Shown here: positions 1-8,063 of the stretch, piece after piece | How the letters are laid out: every line of letters starts with the position of its first letter | Numbering within the stretch: the first letter of the stretch is position 1 | From: Peptostreptococcaceae bacterium | Lineage (GTDB): Bacteria; Bacillota; Clostridia; Peptostreptococcales; Peptostreptococcaceae | Direction of reading: 5' to 3' | Assembly (NCBI GenBank): GCA_029983575.1 | Contig: JASBZE010000006.1 | Coordinates: 1-37,462 of the forward strand | Length of the DNA: 37,462 nt | The notes under the pieces: model-generated | Told to the model about the DNA's origin: nothing | Seen by the model: only the letters and a program-made list of their open reading frames with translations | The model's database searches: none | Position numbers and translations under genes: made by a program

Positions 1-1
1 A

Positions 2-41
2 TTAGTGCAAGTGTTCCCCTTTCGGGGACCACCCACACTAA
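2..41. other. Hairpin at left window edge, identity unknown
   Basis: Positions 2-7 (TTAGTG) are complementary to 36-41 (CACTAA), enclosing a tight inner hairpin in which TCCCC (15-19) pairs with GGGGA (24-28) around a TTTC loop. It lies just downstream of rarA in rarA's direction. A TATAAT hexamer on the minus strand (44-49) would start a transcript right at this hairpin, but its -35 is poor. It may be the beginning of a structured RNA cut by the window, the rarA terminator region, or a single CRISPR-like repeat (the GTGTTCCCC...GGGGA pattern is reminiscent of type I-E repeats). Nothing in the window decides between these. Confidence 0.3.
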
Positions 42-58
42 AAATTATACAACCATTT

Positions 59-1321
59 TTATTTAGATTCTCTCCTAATTTTTTTCATATATTCATCTAT
101 CGCCTTTTCAAACTTATTATCCTTAGGCATATAGTATTTCTTTTCCCTTAGAGAATCAGGTAAATACTCTTGATCATAGAAGGAGTTTTTATAATCGTGA
201 GGATATTTATACTCTACTCCTCTTCCCATATCGCTAGCCCCTCTGTAGTGAGCATCTTTTAAATGAAGTGGTACATCTGATATCTCTATCTCATCTAAAT
301 CTCTCAAAGCATTGTTTATAGCCATATAAGACGAATTAGACTTAGGAGCACCCGCTAGTAGCACCACTGCCTGTGCTAGAGGTATTCTAGCTTCTGGAAA
401 TCCAAGTTCCCTCGCTGCATCCACACATGATTTCACTATACTTATAGCCATTGGATATGCTAATCCAACATCCTCACTAGCTATTACCATCAGCCTTCTG
501 CATATGCTGAGCAAATCTCCAGAATGAACTAATCTGGCTAAATAATGAATCGAAGCATCTATGTCGCTTCCCCTAATCGACTTTTGAAATGCACTCAAAA
601 GATCATAATGTACATCTCCACTCGCGTCAGAGTTCATAATAGTTGAAACAGGTATGTTTTTTATATAATCCTCATCTATTTTAACTTTTTCCCCTGAGTT
701 GATTGAATATATAGATACCTCCAAAAGATTTAGAGCAGACCTCATATCTCCATTAGTCCTAAAACTGATTTCATCTATTGCTGATTTTTCTAGCTCAAAG
801 TCGATATATGAATCTTCCTTAATCTTTTTTACTGCATTTTCCAGCCCTTTGCGTATACCATCAGAGTCTATTTGTTTGAACTCCAATATAGTTGACCTGC
901 TCAATATGGCTTTAAATACGTTGTGGTACGGATTTTCCGTAGTGCAGGCTATCAATGTTATGTCGCCGGTTTCTATAAACTCCAATATAGTCTGCTGCTG
1001 TTTTTTATTAAAATTGTGAATCTCATCTATGCACAGTAAAATTCCATTTTGACTATCGAGTCCACCTATTGATTCAATTACTTTTTTAATCTCAGAAGTT
1101 GAAGAGGTGGTTGCATTTAACTTATATATTTTCTTTTTCACTTCTTTGGCGATTATCTCAGCGACTGTAGTCTTTCCAGTACCAGGGGGACCATAGAATA
1201 TAAGGTTGGGCAAGAAATTATTTTTAAGCATATTATTTAACAGCTTTCCCTCGCCGATTATATGGTCTTGACCGACAATTTCACTGAGATCTTTTGGCCT
1301 TAATCTATTTGCTAATGGCAT
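59..1321 (-). CDS. rarA: Replication-associated recombination protein A (RarA/MgsA AAA+ ATPase)
   Basis: RarA is a clamp-loader-like AAA+ ATPase that acts at stalled replication forks. Residues 44-51 form Walker A (GPPGTGKT), 95-100 Walker B (LLCIDE), and CTTENPY at about 126-132 is the sensor-1 region. The C-terminal half carries the family's tetramerisation part, with SDVPLHLKDAHY and the YKYPHDY motif. About 420 residues is normal length. The open frame extends four codons further to 1333, but GGAGGT lies inside that extension exactly where a ribosome-binding site for the ATG at 1321 should be, so the shorter start (MPLANRLRPK) is chosen. It follows codY in the same direction but is separated from it by a strong terminator, so it probably has its own promoter in the short gap; no convincing -35/-10 pair was found there. 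Confidence 0.95.
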   Translation of the reverse strand: MPLANRLRPKDLSEIVGQDHIIGEGKLLNNMLKNNFLPNLIFYGPPGTGKTTVAEIIAKEVKKKIYKLNATTSSTSEIKKVIESIGGLDSQNGILLCIDEIHNFNKKQQQTILEFIETGDITLIACTTENPYHNVFKAILSRSTILEFKQIDSDGIRKGLENAVKKIKEDSYIDFELEKSAIDEISFRTNGDMRSALNLLEVSIYSINSGEKVKIDEDYIKNIPVSTIMNSDASGDVHYDLLSAFQKSIRGSDIDASIHYLARLVHSGDLLSICRRLMVIASEDVGLAYPMAISIVKSCVDAARELGFPEARIPLAQAVVLLAGAPKSNSSYMAINNALRDLDEIEISDVPLHLKDAHYRGASDMGRGVEYKYPHDYKNSFYDQEYLPDSLREKKYYMPKDNKFEKAIDEYMKKIRRESK

Positions 1322-1399
1322 ATTTACCTCCATTATCTTTTATATTCCAAATTCCTTAGCTACAATTTCAAATCGATTCTCATATATTCTCAAAAATAC

Positions 1400-1423
1400 A
1401 GGGCTATTCACTTGAACAGCCCT
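1400..1423 (-). terminator. Rho-independent terminator after codY
   Basis: On the minus strand an 11-bp stem (arms AGGGCTGTTCA and TGAATAGCCCT, one G-U pair, 2-nt AG loop) is followed by GTATTTTTG. The plus strand also has five Ts after the stem, so it could work in both directions. It separates codY from rarA. Confidence 0.85.
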
Positions 1424-1451
1424 TTTTAAATACAATAATTTAATGTAGTTA

Positions 1452-2225
1452 TTAAAGTTTATTTAACTCTTCTAATAACTTATCGTTTAGTATTTTAATG
1501 TGAGTTCCCTTCATTCCTAGGGACCTTGATTCAATGACACCGGCACTTTCAAATTTTCTAAGTGCATTTACGATTACAGATCTTGTAATTCCAACTCTGT
1601 CAGCAATCTTACTAGCTATTAACAGCCCTTCATTACCGTCAAGCTCTGCAAAAATATGCTCGATAGCTTCAAGTTCAGAAAAAGATAGTGTTCCAATAGC
1701 CATTTGAACTACGGCTTTCTTTCTCATCTCTTCTTCAAGTTCTTCACTGACAGCCCTTAAAATCTCAAGACCTATAACTGTAGCAGCATATTCAGCTACC
1801 ACTAGATCGTCGTCAGTAAACTCGTGGTCATATCTAGATAATATTAAAGTACCTAGTCTCTCACTGCTTCCTAAAATAGGAACTATGGTTGTAAGTTTAT
1901 CAGATCTATCCTCTTCATGAGGGAAAATTTTCAATAGATCTTTTCCTGTCAAATTCTCCATAGTTTCAAAAACCCTAAGGACATTATCTGTATATACCTG
2001 AGGAAAAACTTTTGAATTTGTCTTTTCGTCTACTAATACCGAACTATCCTGTGGTACTATAAGTTCATGCCCAAGTACCTTTCCCTTTAAGCTCACAACG
2101 TAAACATTCGCATTTAATACCTCTGACAGTGAATGTGACAAAAGGTCAAAGGAAATGTTGCTGCCTCCACTTTGTTGGAGTGTCTTATTAATTCTTCTAG
2201 TTTTTTTCAATAATTCGCTAGTCAT
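1452..2225 (-). CDS. codY: GTP- and branched-chain-amino-acid-sensing transcriptional repressor CodY
   Basis: CodY is the global nutritional regulator of Bacillota. It binds isoleucine, leucine and valine through an N-terminal GAF domain and represses amino acid transport and biosynthesis genes. The 257 residues match the family length. Residues 1-160 are the GAF region; residues 203-229 ([20 protein letters not shown] and following) are the highly conserved winged-helix recognition segment, followed by [15 protein letters not shown]. An AGGAGA site precedes the ATG. The gene is monocistronic: a strong terminator follows it and 331 bp without genes precede it. That upstream gap holds several GAAAATT half-sites resembling the CodY operator, so autoregulation is plausible. 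brnQ, whose product imports CodY's effectors, lies about 7 kb away. Confidence 0.97.
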   Translation of the reverse strand: MTSELLKKTRRINKTLQQSGGSNISFDLLSHSLSEVLNANVYVVSLKGKVLGHELIVPQDSSVLVDEKTNSKVFPQVYTDNVLRVFETMENLTGKDLLKIFPHEEDRSDKLTTIVPILGSSERLGTLILSRYDHEFTDDDLVVAEYAATVIGLEILRAVSEELEEEMRKKAVVQMAIGTLSFSELEAIEHIFAELDGNEGLLIASKIADRVGITRSVIVNALRKFESAGVIESRSLGMKGTHIKILNDKLLEELNKL

Positions 2226-2556
2226 TTGGTCATCTCCTAATAATTTTTAATTTATGTTACTACTCCCAATATAAAATATTATCTTCATATTTATAAGATT
2301 ACCACAATTTCCAATAAGTATCAATATAATATTATGATTTTTTATAATTTTCATACTTACATGTTAAATTATAATTTTCATCTATACTGAAAATACCCAA
2401 AGCATAGAAGAAAACGCAAAACTTTACAGAAATAAGTCAAAAAATCGATATAAACATGGAAAAACAAAGATATCTCTATCTTTGTCTCTCCTATGTATCA
2501 ATATATGTACACTGTCATTTCTAAAACTCAATTTCTCTATATCATCACAAAAGATC
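2226..2556 (-). promoter_or_regulatory. codY upstream region with CodY-like half-sites
   Basis: This 331-bp AT-rich gap holds no gene. At its right end lies the topA terminator. In the middle (about 2342-2396) the minus strand shows a TATTTTC half-site 9 nt before GAAAATT, and a second GAAAATTATAA copy about 26 nt further on. The CodY operator consensus is AATTTTCWGAAAATT; no single 15-mer here matches more than about 10 of 15 positions. Promoter candidates for codY exist (TTGATA 17 nt before TAATCT; TTGTGG 18 nt before GATAAT), but none is convincing. I see no riboswitch or RNA gene. Confidence 0.35.
2464..2485 (-). terminator. Rho-independent terminator after topA
   Basis: On the minus strand a perfect 9-bp stem (arms ACAAAGATA and TATCTTTGT) closes a GAGA tetraloop and is followed directly by a T tract. 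It ends the rnhB-yraN-comM-dprA-topA operon. Confidence 0.88.
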
Positions 2557-4617
2557 TTATTTGTTAAACTCGCATTCTTTGTTAGGGCAAACTTCCTTGG
2601 TTTCTTTTTTAGTTACTTTTTCAACCATCGGAGTTCCACAGTGTTCGCATTTTTTCCCAGTCGGTCTGGCCCAAGATACGAAATCACATTCAGGAAATTC
2701 TGAGCATCCATAGAACATCCTTCCCCTCTTGGATTTTTTTATTACGACGTCGCCCTTTTCACACTTTGGACATTTAACGCCTATCTTTTCTAGAATTGGT
2801 TTTGTAGTCTTACACTCAGGATAGTTTTTGCAAGCTAAAAACTGTCCGAAGCGCCCGTATTTTATTACCATATTGCTTCCACAGTTTTCGCATATCTCAT
2901 CAGTTTCAACTTCCATATTTACCTTTTCGATATTTTCTACAGCTTCTTTTATGGCGTCTTTAAGAGGTTCATATGCATCAGATACCATTTTCTTCCACTC
3001 TAGTTCACCATCTTCTACCTTATCTAGAGACATCTCCATATCGGCTGTATACTGTATATCCATAAGCATCTTGAAGTTGTCTTCCAGCATATCCGTAACT
3101 ACTTTTCCCAGTTCTGTTGGCACTAAACTCTGACATTCCTTGTTTATATAGTTTCTCGCTTGGATTGTCGCTATTGTCGGCGCATATGTACTAGGTCTTC
3201 CTATACCCAAATCCTCTAACTTCTTTACCAAACTCGCTTCAGTATATCTAGCTGGCGGTTGTGTAAACTTTTGTTCATGCACAACTTCATCGATATTTAA
3301 TTTATCACCTATCTTAGGCTCGGGAATAATGTTGTCTCCCCTGTCTGAGAAATTAAATACCTTGGTGTAACCATCGAATATCATTTTAGAACCAGTAGCC
3401 CTAAAGTTTATATTATCAACGTCAGAACTTATTGAAAGGGTTTCAGTTACTGACGGAGCCATCTGAGATGCAACAAACCTCCTCCATATGAGGTTGTAAA
3501 GTTTATATTGGTCTTTAGATAGCGAATCCTTAATAGAATCTGGTGTTCTAGTAACTCCAGTAGGTCTTATAGCCTCATGGGCATCTTGAACCTTTTTCCC
3601 ACTCTTTTTATCCTCTACCTTTAAATTGTTTAAATAGTTTTTCCCAAAAATTTCATTTATATAGTCAGCTGCTCTTGTCCTGGCTTCTTCTGATATCCTC
3701 TTTGAATCAGTTCTTATGTAGGATATCAAACCCACGGTTCCCTCACCTTTTATATCGACTCCTTCGTAAAGAGCCTGAGCTATCATCATAGTTTTCTTAG
3801 TTGTAAAACCGAGTCTATTTACAGCATCCTGTTGTAGCATTGACGTAGAGTATGGTAGGGGTGGCTTTCTCTTTCTCTCCTTTTTCTCTACATCTTTTAC
3901 CACTAATTTGTTATCTTTTAATTTATCAAGTATCTCTTGTACCTCTTTTTCATTATTGATCTCTTTTTTATCTCCATCTTTCCCAACGTATTTAAAGGTG
4001 TACTTATCTCCTTTATCGTTAGTACACTCTAACTCTATCAACCAATATTCCTTAGGTACAAAATCTTCTATTTCCTTTTCTCTGTCACAAATTAGTTTTA
4101 CGGTAACTGACTGTACCCTACCTGCACTGAGTCCCTTTCTTACTTTTTGCCATAGAATTGGACTTATCTGATAACCTAAAAGCCTATCCAATACCCTTCT
4201 AGCCTGTTGGGCATCCACAAGATCTTTATCCACCTTTCTAGGTTGTTTTATTGCTTTTTTTATAGCTTCCTTTGTAATCTCGTTAAACTCTATTCTAACT
4301 GGCTCATTGTTATCTATATCCAGAATATGTTCTAGATGCCAAGAAATCGCCTCGCCCTCTCTATCGGGGTCAGTTGCGAGATAAACCTTTTTAGCCTTTT
4401 TTGCTTCTTTTTTTAGATTTTTTATAACAGGCCCCTTACCTCTTATATTAATGTACTCTGGTTCAAAATTATCATCTATATCAACACCCAGCCTGCTCTT
4501 AGGCAAATCTCTGACGTGTCCTACCGTAGCTTCTACCTTATAATGAGACTTACCCAAAAACTTTTCAATTGTTTTTGCCTTTGCTGGGGATTCGACTATA
4601 ACTAAAGTCTTTGCCAT
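2557..4617 (-). CDS. topA: DNA topoisomerase I (type IA)
   Basis: This enzyme relaxes negatively supercoiled DNA by single-strand passage. From the chosen start, residues 3-130 form the Toprim domain (MAKTLVIVESPAKAKTIEKF; DPDREGEA at about 83-90), the catalytic tyrosine is Tyr300 in GLISYIRTDS, and the C-terminal region carries three four-cysteine zinc ribbons (starting CENCGSN, CPKCEKG and CEHCGTP). About 686 residues is normal for Bacillota. The open frame continues four codons to 4629, but GGAGGATGAA directly precedes the ATG at 4617 and is its ribosome-binding site. It starts 11 nt after the dprA stop, as in the conserved dprA-topA pair, and is the last gene of its operon. Confidence 0.97.
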   Translation of the reverse strand: MAKTLVIVESPAKAKTIEKFLGKSHYKVEATVGHVRDLPKSRLGVDIDDNFEPEYINIRGKGPVIKNLKKEAKKAKKVYLATDPDREGEAISWHLEHILDIDNNEPVRIEFNEITKEAIKKAIKQPRKVDKDLVDAQQARRVLDRLLGYQISPILWQKVRKGLSAGRVQSVTVKLICDREKEIEDFVPKEYWLIELECTNDKGDKYTFKYVGKDGDKKEINNEKEVQEILDKLKDNKLVVKDVEKKERKRKPPLPYSTSMLQQDAVNRLGFTTKKTMMIAQALYEGVDIKGEGTVGLISYIRTDSKRISEEARTRAADYINEIFGKNYLNNLKVEDKKSGKKVQDAHEAIRPTGVTRTPDSIKDSLSKDQYKLYNLIWRRFVASQMAPSVTETLSISSDVDNINFRATGSKMIFDGYTKVFNFSDRGDNIIPEPKIGDKLNIDEVVHEQKFTQPPARYTEASLVKKLEDLGIGRPSTYAPTIATIQARNYINKECQSLVPTELGKVVTDMLEDNFKMLMDIQYTADMEMSLDKVEDGELEWKKMVSDAYEPLKDAIKEAVENIEKVNMEVETDEICENCGSNMVIKYGRFGQFLACKNYPECKTTKPILEKIGVKCPKCEKGDVVIKKSKRGRMFYGCSEFPECDFVSWARPTGKKCEHCGTPMVEKVTKKETKEVCPNKECEFNK

Positions 4618-4628
4618 TTCATCCTCCA

Positions 4629-5783
4629 TTATAATGTAAGTGTGAATTTATCTGGCCCGACTTGGCTAATTATTCCCTCTACTAACAATAGGTTTATAGA
4701 TGCCATAATAGCACCGATATTTATTCCCGTCATTAAATATAACTCATCTATCGACATCGGTGGCTTATCTTTCATGTTCATGACCAGATTCTTACAGTCA
4801 CTATTCAACTTATCATAAATTGGTGATGTTTTGCAAGTATCTTTTTGATTTTTTTTATTATTAGTTAAAAGATCACCCATATCAAAAAGTATATCATCTA
4901 TGCATGTTAACGGTGTCGCACCTTGTTTTAATAAGGTATTTGTGCCGATACTTAAAAAAGAAAAAATATTTCCGGGAACTGCATATACATTCCTGTTGTT
5001 GTATAATGCAGACTTCGCCGTAATGAGGGAACCACTTATTTTTGCTGCCTGTATGACGACCGTTCCATTTGATATTCCCGCAATAATTCTGTTCCTCGCA
5101 GAAAAATTTCTAGGAAACACCTTGCTTCCTGGCTTATACTCACTTATTACACACCCTCCTTTATTTAAAATATCCCTTGCCACGTTTATATTGGTTTTTG
5201 GGAGAATATTATTTACAGGAGATCCTAGAACCGCTATTGTATAACCGCCGTTTTCCAAGCATTCCCTATGTGATATCGAATCGATCCCTAGAGCTAGGCC
5301 ACTTACTACACCCATACCGCTATTGACTAATTCTCGACTTATCTTCTTAGTTGCACTAACTCCGTAATCATCTGGTTTTCTTGACCCTACTACACCTATA
5401 TTAACACCTGTGGAGGCTTTATCTATATTTCCTAAATAATATAATATTAAGGGTGCATCATAAATGTGCTTTAATAGATATGGATAGTTTTCACTTAATA
5501 CACTGGTATATTTAATATTCATATTTTTTAGCTCATCCTTAAAGAAATAGAAGTTTTCTAGTCCGATTTTGTCGACATTATTTTCTTCTAAGATAATCTT
5601 TATTACACCTCTTAAGTAATCTTCGTATTTTATCTTTTCTTCCTCATTATCTTCATCAAACTCATCAGCAATTATTTGCGCACCTAGTTTTTTAAACAAT
5701 TTTTTATCGTCAATTCCCCAAAAATCTAGGAGTAGAAATAGATCCTCAGTGCTTAAATCATCATATATACTAAAATTTTCCAT
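4629..5783 (-). CDS. dprA: DNA-processing protein DprA (Smf)
   Basis: DprA binds incoming single-stranded DNA during natural transformation and loads RecA on it. The protein has a degenerate N-terminal helical region (about 1-100), the Rossmann-like DprA core (GVVGSRKPDDYG at about 130; SGLALGIDSISHRECL; FPRNFSARNRIIAGIS; KISGSLITAKSAL; AVPGNIFS), and a C-terminal winged-helix-like tail (MSIDELYLMTGINIGAIMASINLL). At 384 residues it is a little longer than average. Start ATG with GGAGG 4 nt upstream. It sits between comM and topA in one operon. Other transformation genes near it (comM, and pseudopilins 18 kb away) make a competence role plausible, although DprA also occurs in bacteria not known to be transformable. 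Confidence 0.95.
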   Translation of the reverse strand: MENFSIYDDLSTEDLFLLLDFWGIDDKKLFKKLGAQIIADEFDEDNEEEKIKYEDYLRGVIKIILEENNVDKIGLENFYFFKDELKNMNIKYTSVLSENYPYLLKHIYDAPLILYYLGNIDKASTGVNIGVVGSRKPDDYGVSATKKISRELVNSGMGVVSGLALGIDSISHRECLENGGYTIAVLGSPVNNILPKTNINVARDILNKGGCVISEYKPGSKVFPRNFSARNRIIAGISNGTVVIQAAKISGSLITAKSALYNNRNVYAVPGNIFSFLSIGTNTLLKQGATPLTCIDDILFDMGDLLTNNKKNQKDTCKTSPIYDKLNSDCKNLVMNMKDKPPMSIDELYLMTGINIGAIMASINLLLVEGIISQVGPDKFTLTL

Positions 5784-5873
5784 ATTTCCTCCATTGTATT
5801 ATTTTTTCTTTTCGCTTATCAAAATCCATGTATACATCTCAACAATAAAAATGTATTCCTATATGCATTTCGA

Positions 5874-7508
5874 TTATAAAAAATTATGTCTATCACTAAA
5901 ATATTTTAGATATCCATTTCTCATAGAAAAAGCCTCGTATATATCCTCGGGTTTAATATCCAAGTTCTGTTTGATATCCGCAACAGTTCTCGCCAGCCTT
6001 ATTAACTTAAAATACATTCTCGTGCTAAGATTATATCTATCGTATATGCTTTTTAATGCCCTTTCGCTCTCTTTGCTCAATTCACAAAAAATACTCAATT
6101 CTCCCTGTGTAAGCCTGGAGTTTTTTCTATATATTATTTCATCTTCGTCTTGATTTTCAATTAAATCAACGTATACTTTCGTTTTATTTTCCCTGGCTTT
6201 TTTTAGTTTATCCATTCTGTATTTTCTTCTGAATTCTTCCGTTATCCTTAGCCTCTCTTTAATAACCTCACTTGATTCCCCCATATTGTCCATCTTAAGA
6301 TCTCCCACTTCAGTTGGCTGTACATCTACGACGATATCCATCCTATCTAAAATAGGGCCAGAAATTTTGTTTATATATCTATTTATCTCGTATGGTTTGC
6401 AAATACACTCCTTATTGGTCTTATAATATCCACACTTACATGGATTCATCGCACCCACTAACATAAATTCAGCTGGATAAACCTGATTTCCCCTAACCCT
6501 GGACACATTTATCTTGCCGCTCTCCATCGGTTGTCTTAAAGTATCAAGTATGGATTGGCTAAACTCTGCCAGTTCATCTAAGAATAGTATTCCTTTATTA
6601 GATAGCGTAACCTCACCTGGAGAAAAATTGACCCCACCCCCTGCCATAGCGACCTTTGTAGTTGTATGATGAGGAGACCTAAAGGGCCTTCTGTTTATAA
6701 GTCCATTATCCTCGTCAATAAGCCCACTAATACTGTAAATCTTTGTAACCTCTATCTTTTCATCATTGCTCATATCATCCATAATAGTTGGTATTCTCTC
6801 TGCGATCATACTTTTGCCAGAACCCGGTGGCCCTATCATAAGCAGGTTGTGTCCACCTGAAACCGCAATCTCGACAGCCCTCTTTACCATAAAATTTCCC
6901 TTTACCTCAGACATGTCCACATTGTAAACTCCATCTATATCATCTTTTCTATCACCATTTAATATTCTATTAAAACCAGGTACTTTTTTCCCAAGCAAAT
7001 AATCGACACACTCCCCCAAACTAGTCACCGGTATTATTTCAATATCATCTATAATAGAACATTCTCTATAATTTCCCATCGGTATAAATACTGTCTCTAC
7101 ACCTTCTCTTTTCATATCACATACAACGCTTAGAGCTCCCCTTGTGTATTTTATAGTTCCGTCTAATGATAACTCACCGATAAAGCACGTCTTATCCATA
7201 TCAAATATCAGTTTGTTCTTCTTTTCAAATATCTTATGGTAAATAATACCAATGGCAATGGCTAAGTCAAAAATAGAACCGTCCTTTTTTATGTCAGCTG
7301 GAGATAGGTTTATTACAATTCTCATTAATGGAAAATCAAATCCAGAATTAATTAGGGCCGACTTAACCCTCTCCCTCGACTCTTTAGTAGCCGTACCTGC
7401 TAGACCCACTATTGTAAATGTTGGAATCCCCCTTGTGATGTCTGTTTCGACCCTAACTCTAATAGCGTCAATGCCAACTACTACCGAAGAATTGACGATA
7501 CTCAACAT
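5874..7508 (-). CDS. comM: ComM/YifB family Mg-chelatase-like AAA+ ATPase
   Basis: ComM is a hexameric helicase that extends recombination of transformed DNA in Gram-negative bacteria; in Bacillota the homologue (YifB) is little studied. The N-terminal ChlI-like domain (1-190) contains GLAGTATKESRERVKSAL and NLSPADIKKDGSIFDLAIA. Walker A is GPPGSGKS (226-233) and Walker B is LFLDELAEF (about 310-318). A four-cysteine segment (MNPCKCGYY...CICKPYE) lies between the AAA+ subdomains. The C-terminal Mg-chelatase-type helical part ends in ARTVADIKQNLDIKPEDIYEAF. The start has GGGGGGATAATT before the ATG. At 544 residues it is slightly long (family about 500). It lies between yraN and dprA, an arrangement consistent with a DNA-uptake role. 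Confidence 0.92.
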   Translation of the reverse strand: MLSIVNSSVVVGIDAIRVRVETDITRGIPTFTIVGLAGTATKESRERVKSALINSGFDFPLMRIVINLSPADIKKDGSIFDLAIAIGIIYHKIFEKKNKLIFDMDKTCFIGELSLDGTIKYTRGALSVVCDMKREGVETVFIPMGNYRECSIIDDIEIIPVTSLGECVDYLLGKKVPGFNRILNGDRKDDIDGVYNVDMSEVKGNFMVKRAVEIAVSGGHNLLMIGPPGSGKSMIAERIPTIMDDMSNDEKIEVTKIYSISGLIDEDNGLINRRPFRSPHHTTTKVAMAGGGVNFSPGEVTLSNKGILFLDELAEFSQSILDTLRQPMESGKINVSRVRGNQVYPAEFMLVGAMNPCKCGYYKTNKECICKPYEINRYINKISGPILDRMDIVVDVQPTEVGDLKMDNMGESSEVIKERLRITEEFRRKYRMDKLKKARENKTKVYVDLIENQDEDEIIYRKNSRLTQGELSIFCELSKESERALKSIYDRYNLSTRMYFKLIRLARTVADIKQNLDIKPEDIYEAFSMRNGYLKYFSDRHNFL

Positions 7509-7564
7509 AATTATCCCCCCTATAAAAATCTATATCAAAAAATCTTTAAATTCTTATCAGTTTC

Positions 7565-7627
7565 GTTTCAAATAAAAGCATTCCTTCTTATCCTTTTTGT
7601 TTCAAATAAAAGCATTCTTTCTTATCC
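7565..7627. repeat. Tandem duplication of the yraN 3' end
   Basis: A 29-bp block (7565-7593) recurs at 7599-7627 with one mismatch and a 34-bp period. The second copy contains the last codons and TGA stop of yraN (RKNAFI then stop); the first copy repeats them downstream as non-coding DNA. This looks like a recent slippage or tandem duplication. Confidence 0.85.
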
Positions 7628-8003
7628 ATACTTTTTTATCCATAAAATATATCTCGACTGCATCAAATCTAACGCTGTCATAATCTATATCGCAATCTCT
7701 AGTCATGTAATTTAGCGCAACCTTTTTTATCTTATTTGATTTTCTAATAGTAATTGCTTCAGAACCTTGCCCAAATTTTTTATTATACCTCGACTTAACC
7801 TCTATAAATACAAGACAATTCTTATCTTTAGCTATAATATCTATCTCTCCCTGCTTGCAACGATAATTTCTCTTTAAAATCTCGTATCCATCCTTTAGAA
7901 GATGATATACTGCAATATCTTCTCCAGCTTTTCCCTTTAAGTAATTATCTTTTCTCTGATCTGATAATAGAGTTTTCTTTCTATCGTAGTCTTCATTTTT
8001 CAT
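7602..8003 (-). CDS. yraN: YraN family protein (UPF0102, nuclease fold)
   Basis: A small protein of the UPF0102/YraN family, predicted to have a PD-(D/E)xK nuclease-like fold; its exact role is unknown. The family core is clear: KGKAGEDIAVYHLLKDGYEI, then NYRCKQGEIDIIAKD and FIEVKSR, giving the E...D...ExK arrangement of the fold. At 133 residues it is slightly longer than average, with a charged N-terminal tail of about 24 residues before the core. It is found beside rnhB and comM/dprA in many bacteria, as here. Its Shine-Dalgarno (AGAGGTG) lies in the 3' arm of a terminator-like hairpin and its ATG follows directly on that hairpin's seven-T run, so its expression may be attenuated relative to rnhB. 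Confidence 0.88.
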   Translation of the reverse strand: MKNEDYDRKKTLLSDQRKDNYLKGKAGEDIAVYHLLKDGYEILKRNYRCKQGEIDIIAKDKNCLVFIEVKSRYNKKFGQGSEAITIRKSNKIKKVALNYMTRDCDIDYDSVRFDAVEIYFMDKKVWIRKNAFI

Positions 8004-8048
8004 AAAAAAATCACCTCTACAGTATAATAGTCAAATTACTGTAGAGAT
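8004..8048 (-). promoter_or_regulatory. Terminator-like hairpin abutting the yraN start codon
   Basis: On the minus strand a 12-bp stem (arms 8048-8037, ATCTCTACAGTA, and 8024-8013, TACTGTAGAGGT, one G-U pair) has a 12-nt loop and is followed by GA and seven Ts; the yraN ATG (8003-8001) comes next. The yraN Shine-Dalgarno AGAGGTG is partly inside the 3' arm. The element could terminate transcripts from rnhB, hide the yraN ribosome-binding site, or both. Confidence 0.7.
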
Positions 8049-8063
8049 GATAAAAAATTTTAT

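Noticed and set aside
7252..7575. 107-residue plus-strand open frame opposite the comM N-terminus
   Set aside because: Shadow of comM; no start signals, and it runs into the duplicated yraN tail.
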